Source of the DNA: Labrenzia sp. VG12
GTDB lineage: Bacteria; Pseudomonadota; Alphaproteobacteria; Rhizobiales; Stappiaceae
Length of the DNA: 64,000 nt
Assembly: GCF_002237595.1 (NCBI RefSeq)
Contig: NZ_CP022529.1
Location: forward strand, 806,001 to 870,000
Direction: 5' to 3'
A program made the position numbers and the translations under genes. Shown here piece by piece: positions 52,406-60,903 of the stretch. The stretch's first letter is position 1. Each line of letters starts with the position of its first letter. A model generated the notes under the pieces. It had not been told where the DNA came from and did not search any database. It saw nothing but the letters and a program-made list of their open reading frames with translations.

Positions 52406-52558
52406 TCAGGCCCAATAGGGACGCCGTTGCCACAACCAGAAATGCCGCTGGCGTTTCCGGTCAGTCACCTCAAGCCGCTCCTGCGTCTGCGGACCCGGGC
52501 GTGTGTTGGGTGTGAAACGGCTTGCTTCAAGAAAGCTGCGGGCATAGATATCAAACAT
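52406..52558 (-). CDS. Possible 50-residue basic protein or leader peptide
   Basis: An ATG at 52558 with AGAGGATG in front opens 50 codons ending at the TGA at 52406-52408. The product is basic and ends in an aromatic stretch (RHFWLWQRRPYWA) with three tryptophans. The first part is MFDIYARSFLEASRF. Amino-acid use looks like a real protein, but I recognise no family. It is divergent from a LysR gene and followed by an 11-base-pair hairpin. It could be a small protein made alone, or a leader peptide for the next gene. Confidence 0.45.
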   Translation of the reverse strand: MFDIYARSFLEASRFTPNTRPGPQTQERLEVTDRKRQRHFWLWQRRPYWA

Positions 52559-52658
52559 TGGCTTACATCCTCTTGCCGGTTGGTGTAGCCTGAAGATGGC
52601 GATTTAGTAAGAAAAGTGCCAGTTAAGAAGATTTTCAAAATGTAAGGTGAAGTTACAT

Positions 52659-53546
52659 ATGGACTGGCGTGCACTTCCGTCTCTGAACGCACTGAGAGCC
52701 TTTGCCGTGGTTGCGGAAACCAGGAGCTTCTCAGCGGCCGGCCGCGAACTGAACGTCACGCATGCTGCCGTCAGTCAGCAGATACGAGGTCTGGAGACCT
52801 TTCTCGGGTTTCAGCTGGTCGTGCGCGAGGGCAGAGGTGTTGCCCTTACTCCGGAAGGCGACCGCCTGTTTGACGGGTTAAGCAGCGGCTTCGACATCAT
52901 TCGCGACACGGTCGACGAACTCCTGCAGGAAGATGTCGCCCGGCCGCTGAACATCACCATGACGCCGTCCTTTGCGATCAGCTGGCTGATGCCGCGGATC
53001 AACGATTTCCGCCTCAAGCATCCGGAAATCGAGCTGATGCTCAATCCGACGGCGCAGGTGGTCGAGCTCCGGCCCGGCGGCGTGGATCTCGCCATCCGCT
53101 TTGGCAGCGGTGACTGGCCCGGTTTCGATTCCGAGCTCTTTCTGGCGACAAATTTTGCGGTTGTCGGCGCCAGCTGCCTGATCGGGGACCGGAATATCGA
53201 AAAGCCGGAAGACCTGCTTCAGTTCCCCTGGCTTCAGGAATACGGCACCAATGAACTGGCCATCTGGATGGAGCGGCAGGGCGTGGTTCCGAAGGGCAAG
53301 CTCAGCATCACCCATTTGCCGGGATACATGGTGCTGGAAGGTGTGCGGCGCGGTGAGGGCATCTCTGCAACCGCAAAGACCTTCATCGAGGCAGATGTTG
53401 CTGCCGGCAGCATGCAGGTGCTGTTCGAAGAAGGCGTCAACCCGGGGACGGGCTATCACCTGGTGACCCGACCGGGCATCAAGCGGCCGCCGCTGAAAGC
53501 CTTCTTGAACTGGATGCGGTTCATGCGGCCGGAAGACACCGACTAG
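52659..53546 (+). CDS. LysR-type regulator, GcvA-like
   Basis: A 295-residue LysR protein. The helix-turn-helix (residues 5-62) has LPSLNALRAFAVVAETRSFSAAGRELNVTHAAVSQQIRGLE, the form of the GcvA subclass, followed by a ligand domain. The ATG at 52659 has AAGGTGA at a suitable distance; a GTG four codons upstream is possible. It is divergent from the 50-codon ORF and convergent with the PLP enzyme gene, so its target is most likely upstream of itself (the small ORF or the dehydrogenase). The 376-base stretch 52283-52658 holds the hairpin, the ORF and the promoters. Confidence 0.85.
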   Translation: MDWRALPSLNALRAFAVVAETRSFSAAGRELNVTHAAVSQQIRGLETFLGFQLVVREGRGVALTPEGDRLFDGLSSGFDIIRDTVDELLQEDVARPLNITMTPSFAISWLMPRINDFRLKHPEIELMLNPTAQVVELRPGGVDLAIRFGSGDWPGFDSELFLATNFAVVGASCLIGDRNIEKPEDLLQFPWLQEYGTNELAIWMERQGVVPKGKLSITHLPGYMVLEGVRRGEGISATAKTFIEADVAAGSMQVLFEEGVNPGTGYHLVTRPGIKRPPLKAFLNWMRFMRPEDTD

Positions 53547-53579
53547 GGTCTGGAGCCTGGATTCCTGCTAGGGGTGCGT

Positions 53580-54746
53580 TCAGATCCCGGCAAGCGCCTG
53601 GTCGAGATCGCCGATCAAGTCAGCCGAGTGCTCAATACCGATGGACAGCCGCAACAGGTTTTCCGGGATGCCGGAGCCTTCGCCTTCAATGGTGTAGCGA
53701 TGCTCGACAAGGCTCTCGGTGCCGCCAAGCGAGGTTGCCCGCTGAAACAGGTCCAGCGCACCGGCAACCTTCAGAGCGGCATCCCTTCCACCCTTGATCT
53801 GAACGGACATCAAGGATCCAAATCCGCCTTGCATCTGGGATCTGGCAAGGGCGTGCTGCGGATGGCTGGCGATGCCTGGATAGAGCACGGTCTCGACTTT
53901 CGGATGCGCGTCCAGGAAGTCCGCGACGGCCTGGGCGTTGGTATTCATGCGTTCCACACGAAGGGCCAGTGTTCTCAAACCCCGCAGCAGAAGCCAGGTC
54001 TCGAAGGAGCCGAGTACGGCGCCGGCGAGTTTGCGCTCTTCGATGATTGCCTGCCAGGCCTCGCTTGCGGCATCTCCGGTGGAAACGACACCGCCGAGAA
54101 GGTCTGAGTGGCCGTTGAGGGCCTTGGTGGCGGAATGCATCACCAGATCGGCGCCGAGTGCAAGCGGCTTGATAATCAGGGGTGTCGCCGCCGTTGCGTC
54201 AACGCAAAGGACGGCGCCGGCCTGTTTGCACCGGGCAGAAATCTTCTGGATGTCTGCCACTTGCAAAAACGGATTGCTCGGCACCTCCAGCCAGACAAGA
54301 GCGGGCTTCGTGACGGAAATCTCGTCGAGAAACGCCTGGAGATCCGTGGCGTCGGCTTCGATCAGGGCAACGTTGTTGCGGGCGCAGAGCTTGCGCAGAA
54401 ACAGGGTTGTGCCCCAGTAGATGCCCGATTGAACCAGGAGTGTCCCGCCTGGCCGGACCAGCCGGGCAACGGCTGCAACGGCCGCCATGCCGGACGCAAA
54501 GAGGCGGCTGTCCTCGCCAGCTTCCAGGGAAGCGATCAGGTTCTCGGTCCTCCTGTAGAGCGCGTTGTCGTCGCGGCTGTAGATGTGACCCGGACTGACC
54601 GGTTCATAGTCCTCGTCGCGCACAAAGGTCGTCGCAGTCGGGATCGGTGGCACAACGGCGCCGGTTGCTGCATCATGGCCACCGCCACCATGGGCCAGCA
54701 GACTGTCAGGATGGAGGCCGGAGGCTTTGGGCAATTCGCTGGACAT
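53580..54746 (-). CDS. PLP enzyme of the cystathionine gamma-synthase/beta-lyase family
   Basis: A 388-residue trans-sulfuration enzyme. Key parts are YSRDDNALYRRTENLIASLE (PLP phosphate Tyr/Arg region), SGMAAVAAVARL, VWLEVPSNPFLQVADI, the aspartate in CVDATAATPLI and the PLP lysine in HSATKALNGHSDLLGG. Such enzymes include cystathionine gamma-synthase, beta-lyase and methionine gamma-lyase; which one it is cannot be told. The gene lies after an amino acid ABC importer in the same direction, 55 bases apart, where the ATPase gene would be expected. The ATG at 54746 is chosen over a TTG upstream. Confidence 0.82.
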   Translation of the reverse strand: MSSELPKASGLHPDSLLAHGGGGHDAATGAVVPPIPTATTFVRDEDYEPVSPGHIYSRDDNALYRRTENLIASLEAGEDSRLFASGMAAVAAVARLVRPGGTLLVQSGIYWGTTLFLRKLCARNNVALIEADATDLQAFLDEISVTKPALVWLEVPSNPFLQVADIQKISARCKQAGAVLCVDATAATPLIIKPLALGADLVMHSATKALNGHSDLLGGVVSTGDAASEAWQAIIEERKLAGAVLGSFETWLLLRGLRTLALRVERMNTNAQAVADFLDAHPKVETVLYPGIASHPQHALARSQMQGGFGSLMSVQIKGGRDAALKVAGALDLFQRATSLGGTESLVEHRYTIEGEGSGIPENLLRLSIGIEHSADLIGDLDQALAGI

Positions 54747-54801
54747 GAGGAAATATCCGGTTAAGGGACACAATTCAGGACAGAAATGAAACGGTGAGGG
54801 A

Positions 54802-55629
54802 TCACCGTTTCAGATGGCGGGTGAGGCGTGCTTCGATCTTGTCCCAGACGCGGCGCAGGGTTTCGACAATCATGAGATAGGCAACGGCCGCCCAGATATA
54901 GGCCTGGAAGTCGTAGGACCGCGAGTAGGCGCGGCGCGTCTCGCCCATGAGGTCGTAGATGGTCACGATGGACGCAATGGCCGAGCCTTTGATCATCAGG
55001 ATGATCTCGTTGCCATACGGTCGCAGCGCCACCATCAGGGCCTGGGGCAGAATGATCTTGAAGAAGGCGACCGGTTTGCTGATGCCGAGCGCTGCGGCGC
55101 CCTCCCATTGCCCCTTCGGCACGTTCAGGATTGCTCCGCGCAGGATTTCCGCCTGATAGGCCGCCGTGTTCAGCGAGAAGGCAAAGACGACGCAATACCA
55201 GGCTTCCCGGAAGAAGGCCCAAAGTCCGACAGCTTCCAGTTCGGGCCTGAAGGTTCCCGCGCCGTAATAGATCAGGAAGGTCTGTGCGAGCAGCGGGGTG
55301 CCCCGGAAAAAATAGACATAGCCATAAGCCGGTGCGGAGAAGATCTTCCAGCTGGACGCGCGTGCAACGGCAATCGGAATACTGAGCAGGGCGCCGATCA
55401 AGAGGGACACGCCGACGATCTGCAGCGTGACGATGAACCCCTTGACGTAGTTGAACCAGTACTTGTCGACAAACGGACTGGCGATGTTGGAGCCGAGGTA
55501 GAAGACCAGCGACACGCCGGAGATGATCCAGAGGGCCATCAGTACATGGCCGAGGATCCTGGTGTTCGACCAGCGTCGCGGCGGTGCAGGCGGGCGGGCC
55601 ATGCCCGTGGCGGGGTTGGCGGCAGTCAT
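54802..55629 (-). CDS. Polar amino acid ABC importer permease (HisM/ArtM type)
   Basis: A 275-residue inner-membrane permease with about six helices after a 25-residue proline-rich N-terminus. The signature of HisMQ permeases is present: RGTPLLAQTFLIYYG, then FSLNTAAYQAEILRGAILNVPKGQWEGAAALG, the EAA loop that contacts the ATPase. It overlaps the preceding permease gene by four bases. The periplasmic binding protein at 56468 looks like a lysine/arginine/ornithine or opine binder. Confidence 0.88.
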   Translation of the reverse strand: MTAANPATGMARPPAPPRRWSNTRILGHVLMALWIISGVSLVFYLGSNIASPFVDKYWFNYVKGFIVTLQIVGVSLLIGALLSIPIAVARASSWKIFSAPAYGYVYFFRGTPLLAQTFLIYYGAGTFRPELEAVGLWAFFREAWYCVVFAFSLNTAAYQAEILRGAILNVPKGQWEGAAALGISKPVAFFKIILPQALMVALRPYGNEIILMIKGSAIASIVTIYDLMGETRRAYSRSYDFQAYIWAAVAYLMIVETLRRVWDKIEARLTRHLKR

Positions 55630-56339
55630 CGCGCGGCTTCTCCCCGTTTGGACCATTTTTCAATCCGGGCGAGGCCGGTCGACGAAATCATTGCCAGGAC
55701 CAGATAGATCAGGCAGGCGACACCGAAGAACAGGAACGGTTCCTTGGTCACGCGGGCCGCGATACCGGCTTCGCGCACGAGGTCAGCCAGGCCGATCACG
55801 GAGACAAGCGAGGTTTCTTTCAGCAGGATCAGCCAGAGATTGCCGAGCGCGGGCAGGGCGAGCCTGATCAGCTGCGGCAGGATGATCAGGGTCATGGTCT
55901 GGTAACGCGACAGGCCAAGCGCGTGGCCGCCTTCATACTGGCCCTGCGGAATGCCGCGGAACGCGGACAGGAAGGCTTCCGACGCGTAGGACGAAAAAAC
56001 CAGCGCCAGCGCCACCATGCCGGCGACGAAGGAATTCACTTCGATATAGGTGTCGAAGCCCAGCAGTTTCAGTCCCTGCTGGATACCGATCTGGACACCG
56101 AAATAGACAAGGAACAGCGTCAGCAGTTCCGGCAAGCCACGAAAGATTGTCGTGTAGATGTTGGCGGCGAGCTTGAGACTGGGTTCGCTTGAGTTTTTTG
56201 CCAGCGCAATCAGGAACCCGAGAACAAGTCCGAATGGCAAGGTGGCGATCGCCAGTGAAACCGTAACCAGGACCCCAAGTGCGATCGTGTCGCCCCAGCC
56301 CTGTTCCCCGAAGGAGAGTAGCGTCAGAGCTTCTTCCAT
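55626..56339 (-). CDS. Polar amino acid ABC importer permease (HisQ type)
   Basis: A 237-residue permease, the shorter partner of the next gene. RGLPELLTLFLVYFGVQ and FSSYASEAFLSAFRGIPQGQYEGGHALGLSRY carry the permease and EAA-loop motifs. Five to six helices are seen. The ATG at 56339 is chosen; a frame running 35 codons further upstream passes through the hairpin region and has no helix of its own. It follows the binding-protein gene after a 128-base space with a strong hairpin. Confidence 0.88.
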   Translation of the reverse strand: MEEALTLLSFGEQGWGDTIALGVLVTVSLAIATLPFGLVLGFLIALAKNSSEPSLKLAANIYTTIFRGLPELLTLFLVYFGVQIGIQQGLKLLGFDTYIEVNSFVAGMVALALVFSSYASEAFLSAFRGIPQGQYEGGHALGLSRYQTMTLIILPQLIRLALPALGNLWLILLKETSLVSVIGLADLVREAGIAARVTKEPFLFFGVACLIYLVLAMISSTGLARIEKWSKRGEAAR

Positions 56340-56417
56340 AAGCCGGCGCTTCTTTCTGTTTGTTGTTGTTGGTCCGGCCGCCCCTCCGGCCGTACTGCGG
56401 GATTTTTCCCTGCAGGC

Positions 56418-56446
56418 GAATGCGGCACGCAGAGCATGCCGCATTC
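56418..56446 (-). terminator. Intercistronic hairpin between binding protein and permease genes
   Basis: GAATGCGGCA (56418-56427) and TGCCGCATTC (56437-56446) are perfect 10-base arms with a 9-base loop, 22 bases after the binding-protein stop. There is no T-run. Such hairpins between a binding-protein gene and its permease genes commonly stabilise or partly end the message, so that more binding protein than permease is made. Confidence 0.75.
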
Positions 56447-56467
56447 CGTGTCATCGTAGGCTGGCGA

Positions 56468-57244
56468 TTAGCCGCCGTAAACGTCGAACGTGAAGTACTT
56501 GTCGTTGATTTCCTTGTACTTGCCGTTCGCCAGGATGGCTTCGATGGCCTTGTTGAACTTCTCTTTCAGTTCACCATCGTCCTTGCGGATCGCGATGCCG
56601 GCGCCTTCACCGTTGATGACCGGATCCGGGGTCAGCGTGCCGAGCAGCTTGCAGCAGGCACCGTCGTCGGTGGCCAGCCAGTCGGACAGAACGACAACGT
56701 CGTCGATCACGGCGTCAACACGGCCGCTGGCAACGTCGAGCTTGTACTCGTCCGGGGTCGGGTAGAGCTTCAGGTCAGCCGACGGCAGTTTTTCTTCGGC
56801 ATAGTTGGAGTGGGTCGTGGAAGACTGGGCTCCAAGCGCAACACCTTTCAGATCCGCATCGGATGTACCGGCGATCTTGGAATCCTTCGGCACGGCAATT
56901 GCCGGCGGGGTGTTGTAGTACTTGTTGGTGAAGTCGACCTTCTGCAGGCGCTCTTCGGTGATCGACATGGACGCGATCACGGCATCGAACTTGCCGGCCT
57001 GCAGAGCCGGGATCATGCCGTCCCAGTCCTGGGTGACGAATTCGCACTCGACCTTCATCTCTTCGCAAAGAGCATTGGCAATGTCGATGTCGAAGCCGAC
57101 CAGCTGACCGTCAGCGGTCAGGGAGTTGAACGGAGGGTAAGCGCCTTCGGTGCCGATGCGCACCTTTGACCAGTCTTTCGCCTCAGCGCCACCCACAGCA
57201 GCCAGAACTGCAACAGCGGCCGCAGCCATACGCAAAACACGCAT
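56468..57244 (-). CDS. Amino acid ABC importer binding protein (LAO/HisJ type)
   Basis: A 258-residue exported protein with a signal peptide (MRVLRMAAAAVAVLAAVGGAEA, cut before KDWSK). KVRIGTEGAYPPFNSLTADGQLVGFDIDIANALCEEM is the family's opening, followed by DWDGMIPALQAGKFDAVIASMSITEERLQKVDFT. Two later cysteines (ACCKL) may form a disulfide. The form suits lysine, arginine, ornithine or opine binding. The two permease genes follow; an ATPase gene is not found in this cluster. Confidence 0.9.
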   Translation of the reverse strand: MRVLRMAAAAVAVLAAVGGAEAKDWSKVRIGTEGAYPPFNSLTADGQLVGFDIDIANALCEEMKVECEFVTQDWDGMIPALQAGKFDAVIASMSITEERLQKVDFTNKYYNTPPAIAVPKDSKIAGTSDADLKGVALGAQSSTTHSNYAEEKLPSADLKLYPTPDEYKLDVASGRVDAVIDDVVVLSDWLATDDGACCKLLGTLTPDPVINGEGAGIAIRKDDGELKEKFNKAIEAILANGKYKEINDKYFTFDVYGG

Positions 57245-57471
57245 ATTAAGTTCCCCATATATTATCTTCGCAGCGCAGGCGGGTTCTTCCCGCCTTCTTG
57301 CCCGAGGGCCCTATTCCATACACTTCGCTTTAAATTTCAAGCAGGGCCGCGAAAAAAACACAGGGCGAAGGATGCTTATTTTCAGATTTTGAAGGGTGTC
57401 GTTGGGGAAGAAGCCGCGGGACCGGACACACCTGCCTGTTGCAAAGGCTGCGTCCGGAGCCGGGCAACGGG

Positions 57472-57879
57472 TCAGTTACGTCCGGTCGGGGCCGTCCGCT
57501 CGCTTGCAACCTCTGCTTCCGGGCCCGGGGTCTCGAGCACCGACTGCAGCGTAACCACCGCCCGCGTCAGTGCATCACCTGCCTTGGTGCCCGCATAAGG
57601 GGACTTTGCGAAAACCGGCACCTTGTTCAGACTGGCGATCTTTTCCTCGTGGTCTGCCCGATCCTGAGCCGGCAGATTGTCGAGGTCAATCTCCGAAAGA
57701 CCATGCTTTTCAAGATACTGATGCCGAATACGCTCGTCTTCGGGCAGTTCCCGCCAGGCCTGGTACTGCTCTGCAAGGATGTTGCGAAATTCGAGGAAGG
57801 ACTTTTCCGGCGACTGGGGCTGAGCGGTGGCTGTTTGTGGCCCGGTCGGTGGAAACGTCGGCGTTGAGATGGTTGTCAT
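57472..57879 (-). CDS. Unknown small protein
   Basis: A 135-residue protein from the ATG at 57879 (or 158 from 57948). Its first 30 residues are rich in T, P and Q. A helical middle follows (SFLEFRNILAEQYQAWRELPEDERIRHQYLEKHGLSEIDLDNLP), then NKVPVFAKSPYAGTKAGDAL. There is no signal or membrane helix, and I do not recognise the family. The 227 bases between it and the binding-protein gene show no gene. Confidence 0.45.
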   Translation of the reverse strand: MTTISTPTFPPTGPQTATAQPQSPEKSFLEFRNILAEQYQAWRELPEDERIRHQYLEKHGLSEIDLDNLPAQDRADHEEKIASLNKVPVFAKSPYAGTKAGDALTRAVVTLQSVLETPGPEAEVASERTAPTGRN

Positions 57880-58067
57880 GGAGGGCTCGAAATGGCTTTG
57901 GTGAAAGATTATGTCTTGCAAGCAAAACTTGCGCCAGTTGCCGTTCATTCAAAATCCTGATCATTCCCATGAATTCCTTCAATTTGTAGCCGGTCGATCT
58001 GGGACGTAGGTAAGAGTTGCCCGGCAATGCGGTTCATGTTTGCCGGTCGACAGCAAAGGGACCCAAC

Positions 58068-58715
58068 ATGGCAGATCTTGAACTCTTTATCGGCAACAAG
58101 AACTATTCCTCCTGGTCGTTCCGGCCGTGGATCGCGTTGACACATAAAGAGGTTCCGTTTCGTGAAACCCTGGTGCCGTTCGACTTTGACAATGGCAATC
58201 CGAAATTCCAGGCCTTTTCACCAAGCCGGAAGGTGCCGGTTCTCAAGGATGGCGACCTGACCGTTTGGGACAGTCTTGCAATCCTGGAATATGTAGCCGA
58301 GCTTTTTCCGGAGGCAGGCTTCTGGCCGAAGGAGCAATCTGACCGGGCCCGGGCGCGCGCGATTTCGGCGGAAATGCATTCCGGGTTTCCCGACCTGCGG
58401 GGCGCCTGCCCGATGAACATGCGCCGGCCTTCAGAAACGCTTCAAGTCAACGCGGCGGTCAAGGCGGATGTCGCCCGGATCGTTGACATCTGGCAGGAGT
58501 GCCTGGGCCGCTCCGGCGGACCCTTCCTGTTTGGTGACTTCACGATTGCCGACGCCATGTATGCACCTGTTGTCAGCCGGTTTGCGACATATCAGCTGTC
58601 GGACGCGCCGGTCGTTGCAGCTTACAGCGCTGTAATGACAGGCACGTCAGCCTGGCAGGCGTGGCAGGAAGAAGCGGTCAAGGAGCCCTGGACGGTGGCC
58701 GTCGACGAAATCTGA
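58068..58715 (+). CDS. Glutathione S-transferase family protein
   Basis: A 215-residue GST. The N-terminal thioredoxin-like domain has LFIGNKNYSSWSFRPWIALTHKEVPF, with the catalytic serine region (SSWS) and, later, GKVPVL-like RKVPVLKDGDLTVWDSLAILEYVAE, whose cis-proline and the DS pair bind glutathione. The C-terminal domain is helical. The ATG at 58068 has AAGGGA in front. It is a single gene, convergent with a LysR gene. The substrate is unknown. Confidence 0.85.
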   Translation: MADLELFIGNKNYSSWSFRPWIALTHKEVPFRETLVPFDFDNGNPKFQAFSPSRKVPVLKDGDLTVWDSLAILEYVAELFPEAGFWPKEQSDRARARAISAEMHSGFPDLRGACPMNMRRPSETLQVNAAVKADVARIVDIWQECLGRSGGPFLFGDFTIADAMYAPVVSRFATYQLSDAPVVAAYSAVMTGTSAWQAWQEEAVKEPWTVAVDEI

Positions 58716-58777
58716 GGGCGTTCAAAGCGGCATCCGGAGACGATTGTCTTCGGATGCAGCAGAACACCAGGTCCACA

Positions 58778-59683
58778 TCAGCAGACAAAAGCCCCTTCCG
58801 TTTCGAAGAAAGCATGCAGGCTGTCGACGAAACGGCGAACCTTCAGGGGGATGAATCGGTTCGACGGGTAGACCGCATGAACCGGGTGGTCCGGATATTT
58901 CCAGTCCGGTAACACAAGCTCAAGCTCGCCCGACTGCAGATAAGGATCGATCAGCCAGCGGTTTGACAGGCTGATGCCGAGCCCTGCCAGCGCGGCGCGG
59001 CGCAGGGTCGCGGAATTGTTGACGATCATCGTCGGGTTGATCCGGATGGAAAGTTTCTCCCCAATCGTGCTCAGGAACGGGACGCGATCCCCCGTGGTGA
59101 TGTTCTTGTAAAGAAGGTAGTCGTGATCCGGCAATTCGGCCGGGTGTTGCGGGCGGCCCATTCTGTCCAGATAGTCCGGTGACGCCACCAGGCACCTGCT
59201 GGCATGACCCAGCCGGCGTACGATCAGCCGGTCGTCCCTGATTTCTCCCATGCGAATGGCAACGTCGAGCCTTTCCTGAATGACGTCGACAAACTGGTCC
59301 GACAGGGAGATATCCAAAAGAATATGCGGATGGCTCTTCTTGAAACCGACCAGAAAGTCGGACAGCACGGTTTCGGCAAATCCCAGCGGCAGGCCGACGG
59401 ACAGAGGCCCCGTCATCTGCGCTTCCTCGCTCTGGACCGAACGGTCGGCTTCCGCAAGCCGCTCCAGCACATCTCGCGCATAGGTAAGATACCGCTCACC
59501 GGCTTCGGTCAGCTGCAACTGCCGCGTCGTCCGGTTGAGCAGCCTTGTGCCAAGTTCATCCTCGAGGCTGCGGATCTGCTGGCTGACCGCCGGTTGCGAC
59601 ACGCCCAGATGTTTGGCGGCGGCTGAGAAACTGCCCAGGTTCACCGATTGAACAAAACTGGAAAGGGCGCTGAGCTTGTCCAT
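58778..59683 (-). CDS. LysR-type regulator next to an exported MBL hydrolase
   Basis: A 301-residue LysR regulator. The helix-turn-helix spans about residues 4-60 (SFVQSVNLGSFSAAAKHLGVSQPAVSQQIRSLEDELG), with the effector domain after. The ATG at 59683 is chosen over an in-frame TTG six codons upstream. It is divergent from the MBL-fold hydrolase, with 183 AT-rich bases between that should hold both promoters; control of that hydrolase is the natural guess. Confidence 0.87.
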   Translation of the reverse strand: MDKLSALSSFVQSVNLGSFSAAAKHLGVSQPAVSQQIRSLEDELGTRLLNRTTRQLQLTEAGERYLTYARDVLERLAEADRSVQSEEAQMTGPLSVGLPLGFAETVLSDFLVGFKKSHPHILLDISLSDQFVDVIQERLDVAIRMGEIRDDRLIVRRLGHASRCLVASPDYLDRMGRPQHPAELPDHDYLLYKNITTGDRVPFLSTIGEKLSIRINPTMIVNNSATLRRAALAGLGISLSNRWLIDPYLQSGELELVLPDWKYPDHPVHAVYPSNRFIPLKVRRFVDSLHAFFETEGAFVC

Positions 59684-59866
59684 GACACACCTGGGTTGCA
59701 AGATTTGTGACCTGTGTGCTTGATATATAAGTGAACCTAATGAGTTTTATAAGGAAGCTCGCACTTCAAAATTTTTTCGAATGAAACACTTTAGAGGCAG
59801 CCCACCGGAGCTCGCCGGTCCGGGTCCTTCTTTAGTGTCTATTCTGACTGAGCCGGGAGGCTTTTC

Positions 59867-60862
59867 ATGACCGAACCAAATCTTTCACTCTCCAGACGAT
59901 CCCTCTTTGGCCTGGCGGCCGGGGCAGGGGCGGTTGCCGCAGCCGGCAGTGTGTCGCTGATCGCATCCTCCGCCCAGGCGGCGGCTCCCAAGGCAGGCGC
60001 TCCGATGGCCGGCGCCCTGCGGTACAAGGTCGGTGACTTTGAAGTCACGGCACTGCTGGACGGGTATCTGGACGTGACGCCTGAAGTCGTCGTCGGCTAT
60101 GACGAGGCTGAAGGCCAGCGCCTGCGCGACAAGTCCCTGATCGAAGGCAATGCGCTGCGCATTCCGGTCAACGCCTATCTGGTCAACACGGGCGATCGTC
60201 TGGTGCTGGTGGATGCGGGCACCTCAGACGCACTTGGCCCGACCATGGGACGTTTGCCGTCCGCTCTGGAAGCGGCGGGTGTTTCCGCCGATCAGGTTGA
60301 TGCCATCCTGATCACCCACATGCACCCGGATCATCTTTTCGGTGTCGTCGATGGCGAGGGCAAGCGGGTCTTTGCCAATGCGGAGCTGATCCTTCCGGAA
60401 GTCGACAACGCGTTCTGGTATGACGACGCGGCCATGAACGGCGCGCCGGAACAGTTCAAGCCGTTTTTCCTGGGCGCGCGCAAGGCCGCAGAGGCCTATA
60501 AGGGCAACCAGACGCTGATCTCAGGTGACCAGGAGGTCCTCCCGGGCATCCGGTCCATGGCGCTGCCCGGACATACGCCGGGTCACACCGGTTATCTCTT
60601 CGACAGCAATGGGGAAACCCTGGCAATTGCAGGTGACATCATTCACATGACCGCCTATCAGTTCGACCGTCCGGACTGGGGCATCGGCTTTGACATCGAC
60701 AGCCCAAAGGCCGTTGAAACGCGCAAGGCGTTCCTGGACCAGGCCGCTGGCGACAAGCTGTTTTTTGCCGGTGCCCATATTCCGTTCCCGGGCATGGGAC
60801 GCGTTGTCAAGGAAGGCGATGGCTATCGCTTCGTTGCGGCCAACTGGCCCTACGCCTACTAG
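59867..60862 (+). CDS. Exported metallo-beta-lactamase-fold hydrolase (lactonase-like)
   Basis: A 331-residue protein. A twin-arginine signal (SRRSLFGLAAGAGAVAA, cut about residue 38) is followed by an MBL domain with the metal motif THMHPDH (about residue 149), then GHTPGHTGY, AGDIIH and a late AHIPFPGMG. The sequence resembles secreted members of the quorum-quenching lactonase branch, but hydrolysis of acyl-homoserine lactones is not shown. A LysR gene is divergent. It is followed by a convergent terminator. Confidence 0.82.
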   Translation: MTEPNLSLSRRSLFGLAAGAGAVAAAGSVSLIASSAQAAAPKAGAPMAGALRYKVGDFEVTALLDGYLDVTPEVVVGYDEAEGQRLRDKSLIEGNALRIPVNAYLVNTGDRLVLVDAGTSDALGPTMGRLPSALEAAGVSADQVDAILITHMHPDHLFGVVDGEGKRVFANAELILPEVDNAFWYDDAAMNGAPEQFKPFFLGARKAAEAYKGNQTLISGDQEVLPGIRSMALPGHTPGHTGYLFDSNGETLAIAGDIIHMTAYQFDRPDWGIGFDIDSPKAVETRKAFLDQAAGDKLFFAGAHIPFPGMGRVVKEGDGYRFVAANWPYAY

Positions 60863-60872
60863 GATTTACGGA

Positions 60873-60903
60873 CTGACCCGGCGGCTTCAGTCTGCCGGGT
60901 CAG
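60873..60903. terminator. Terminator between convergent MBL and moeA genes
   Basis: CTGACCCGGC (60873-60882) and GCCGGGTCAG (60894-60903) are perfect 10-base arms with an 11-base loop. It lies 10 bases after the MBL stop and overlaps the moeA stop codon, so it can serve both messages. It lacks a T-run. Confidence 0.65.
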
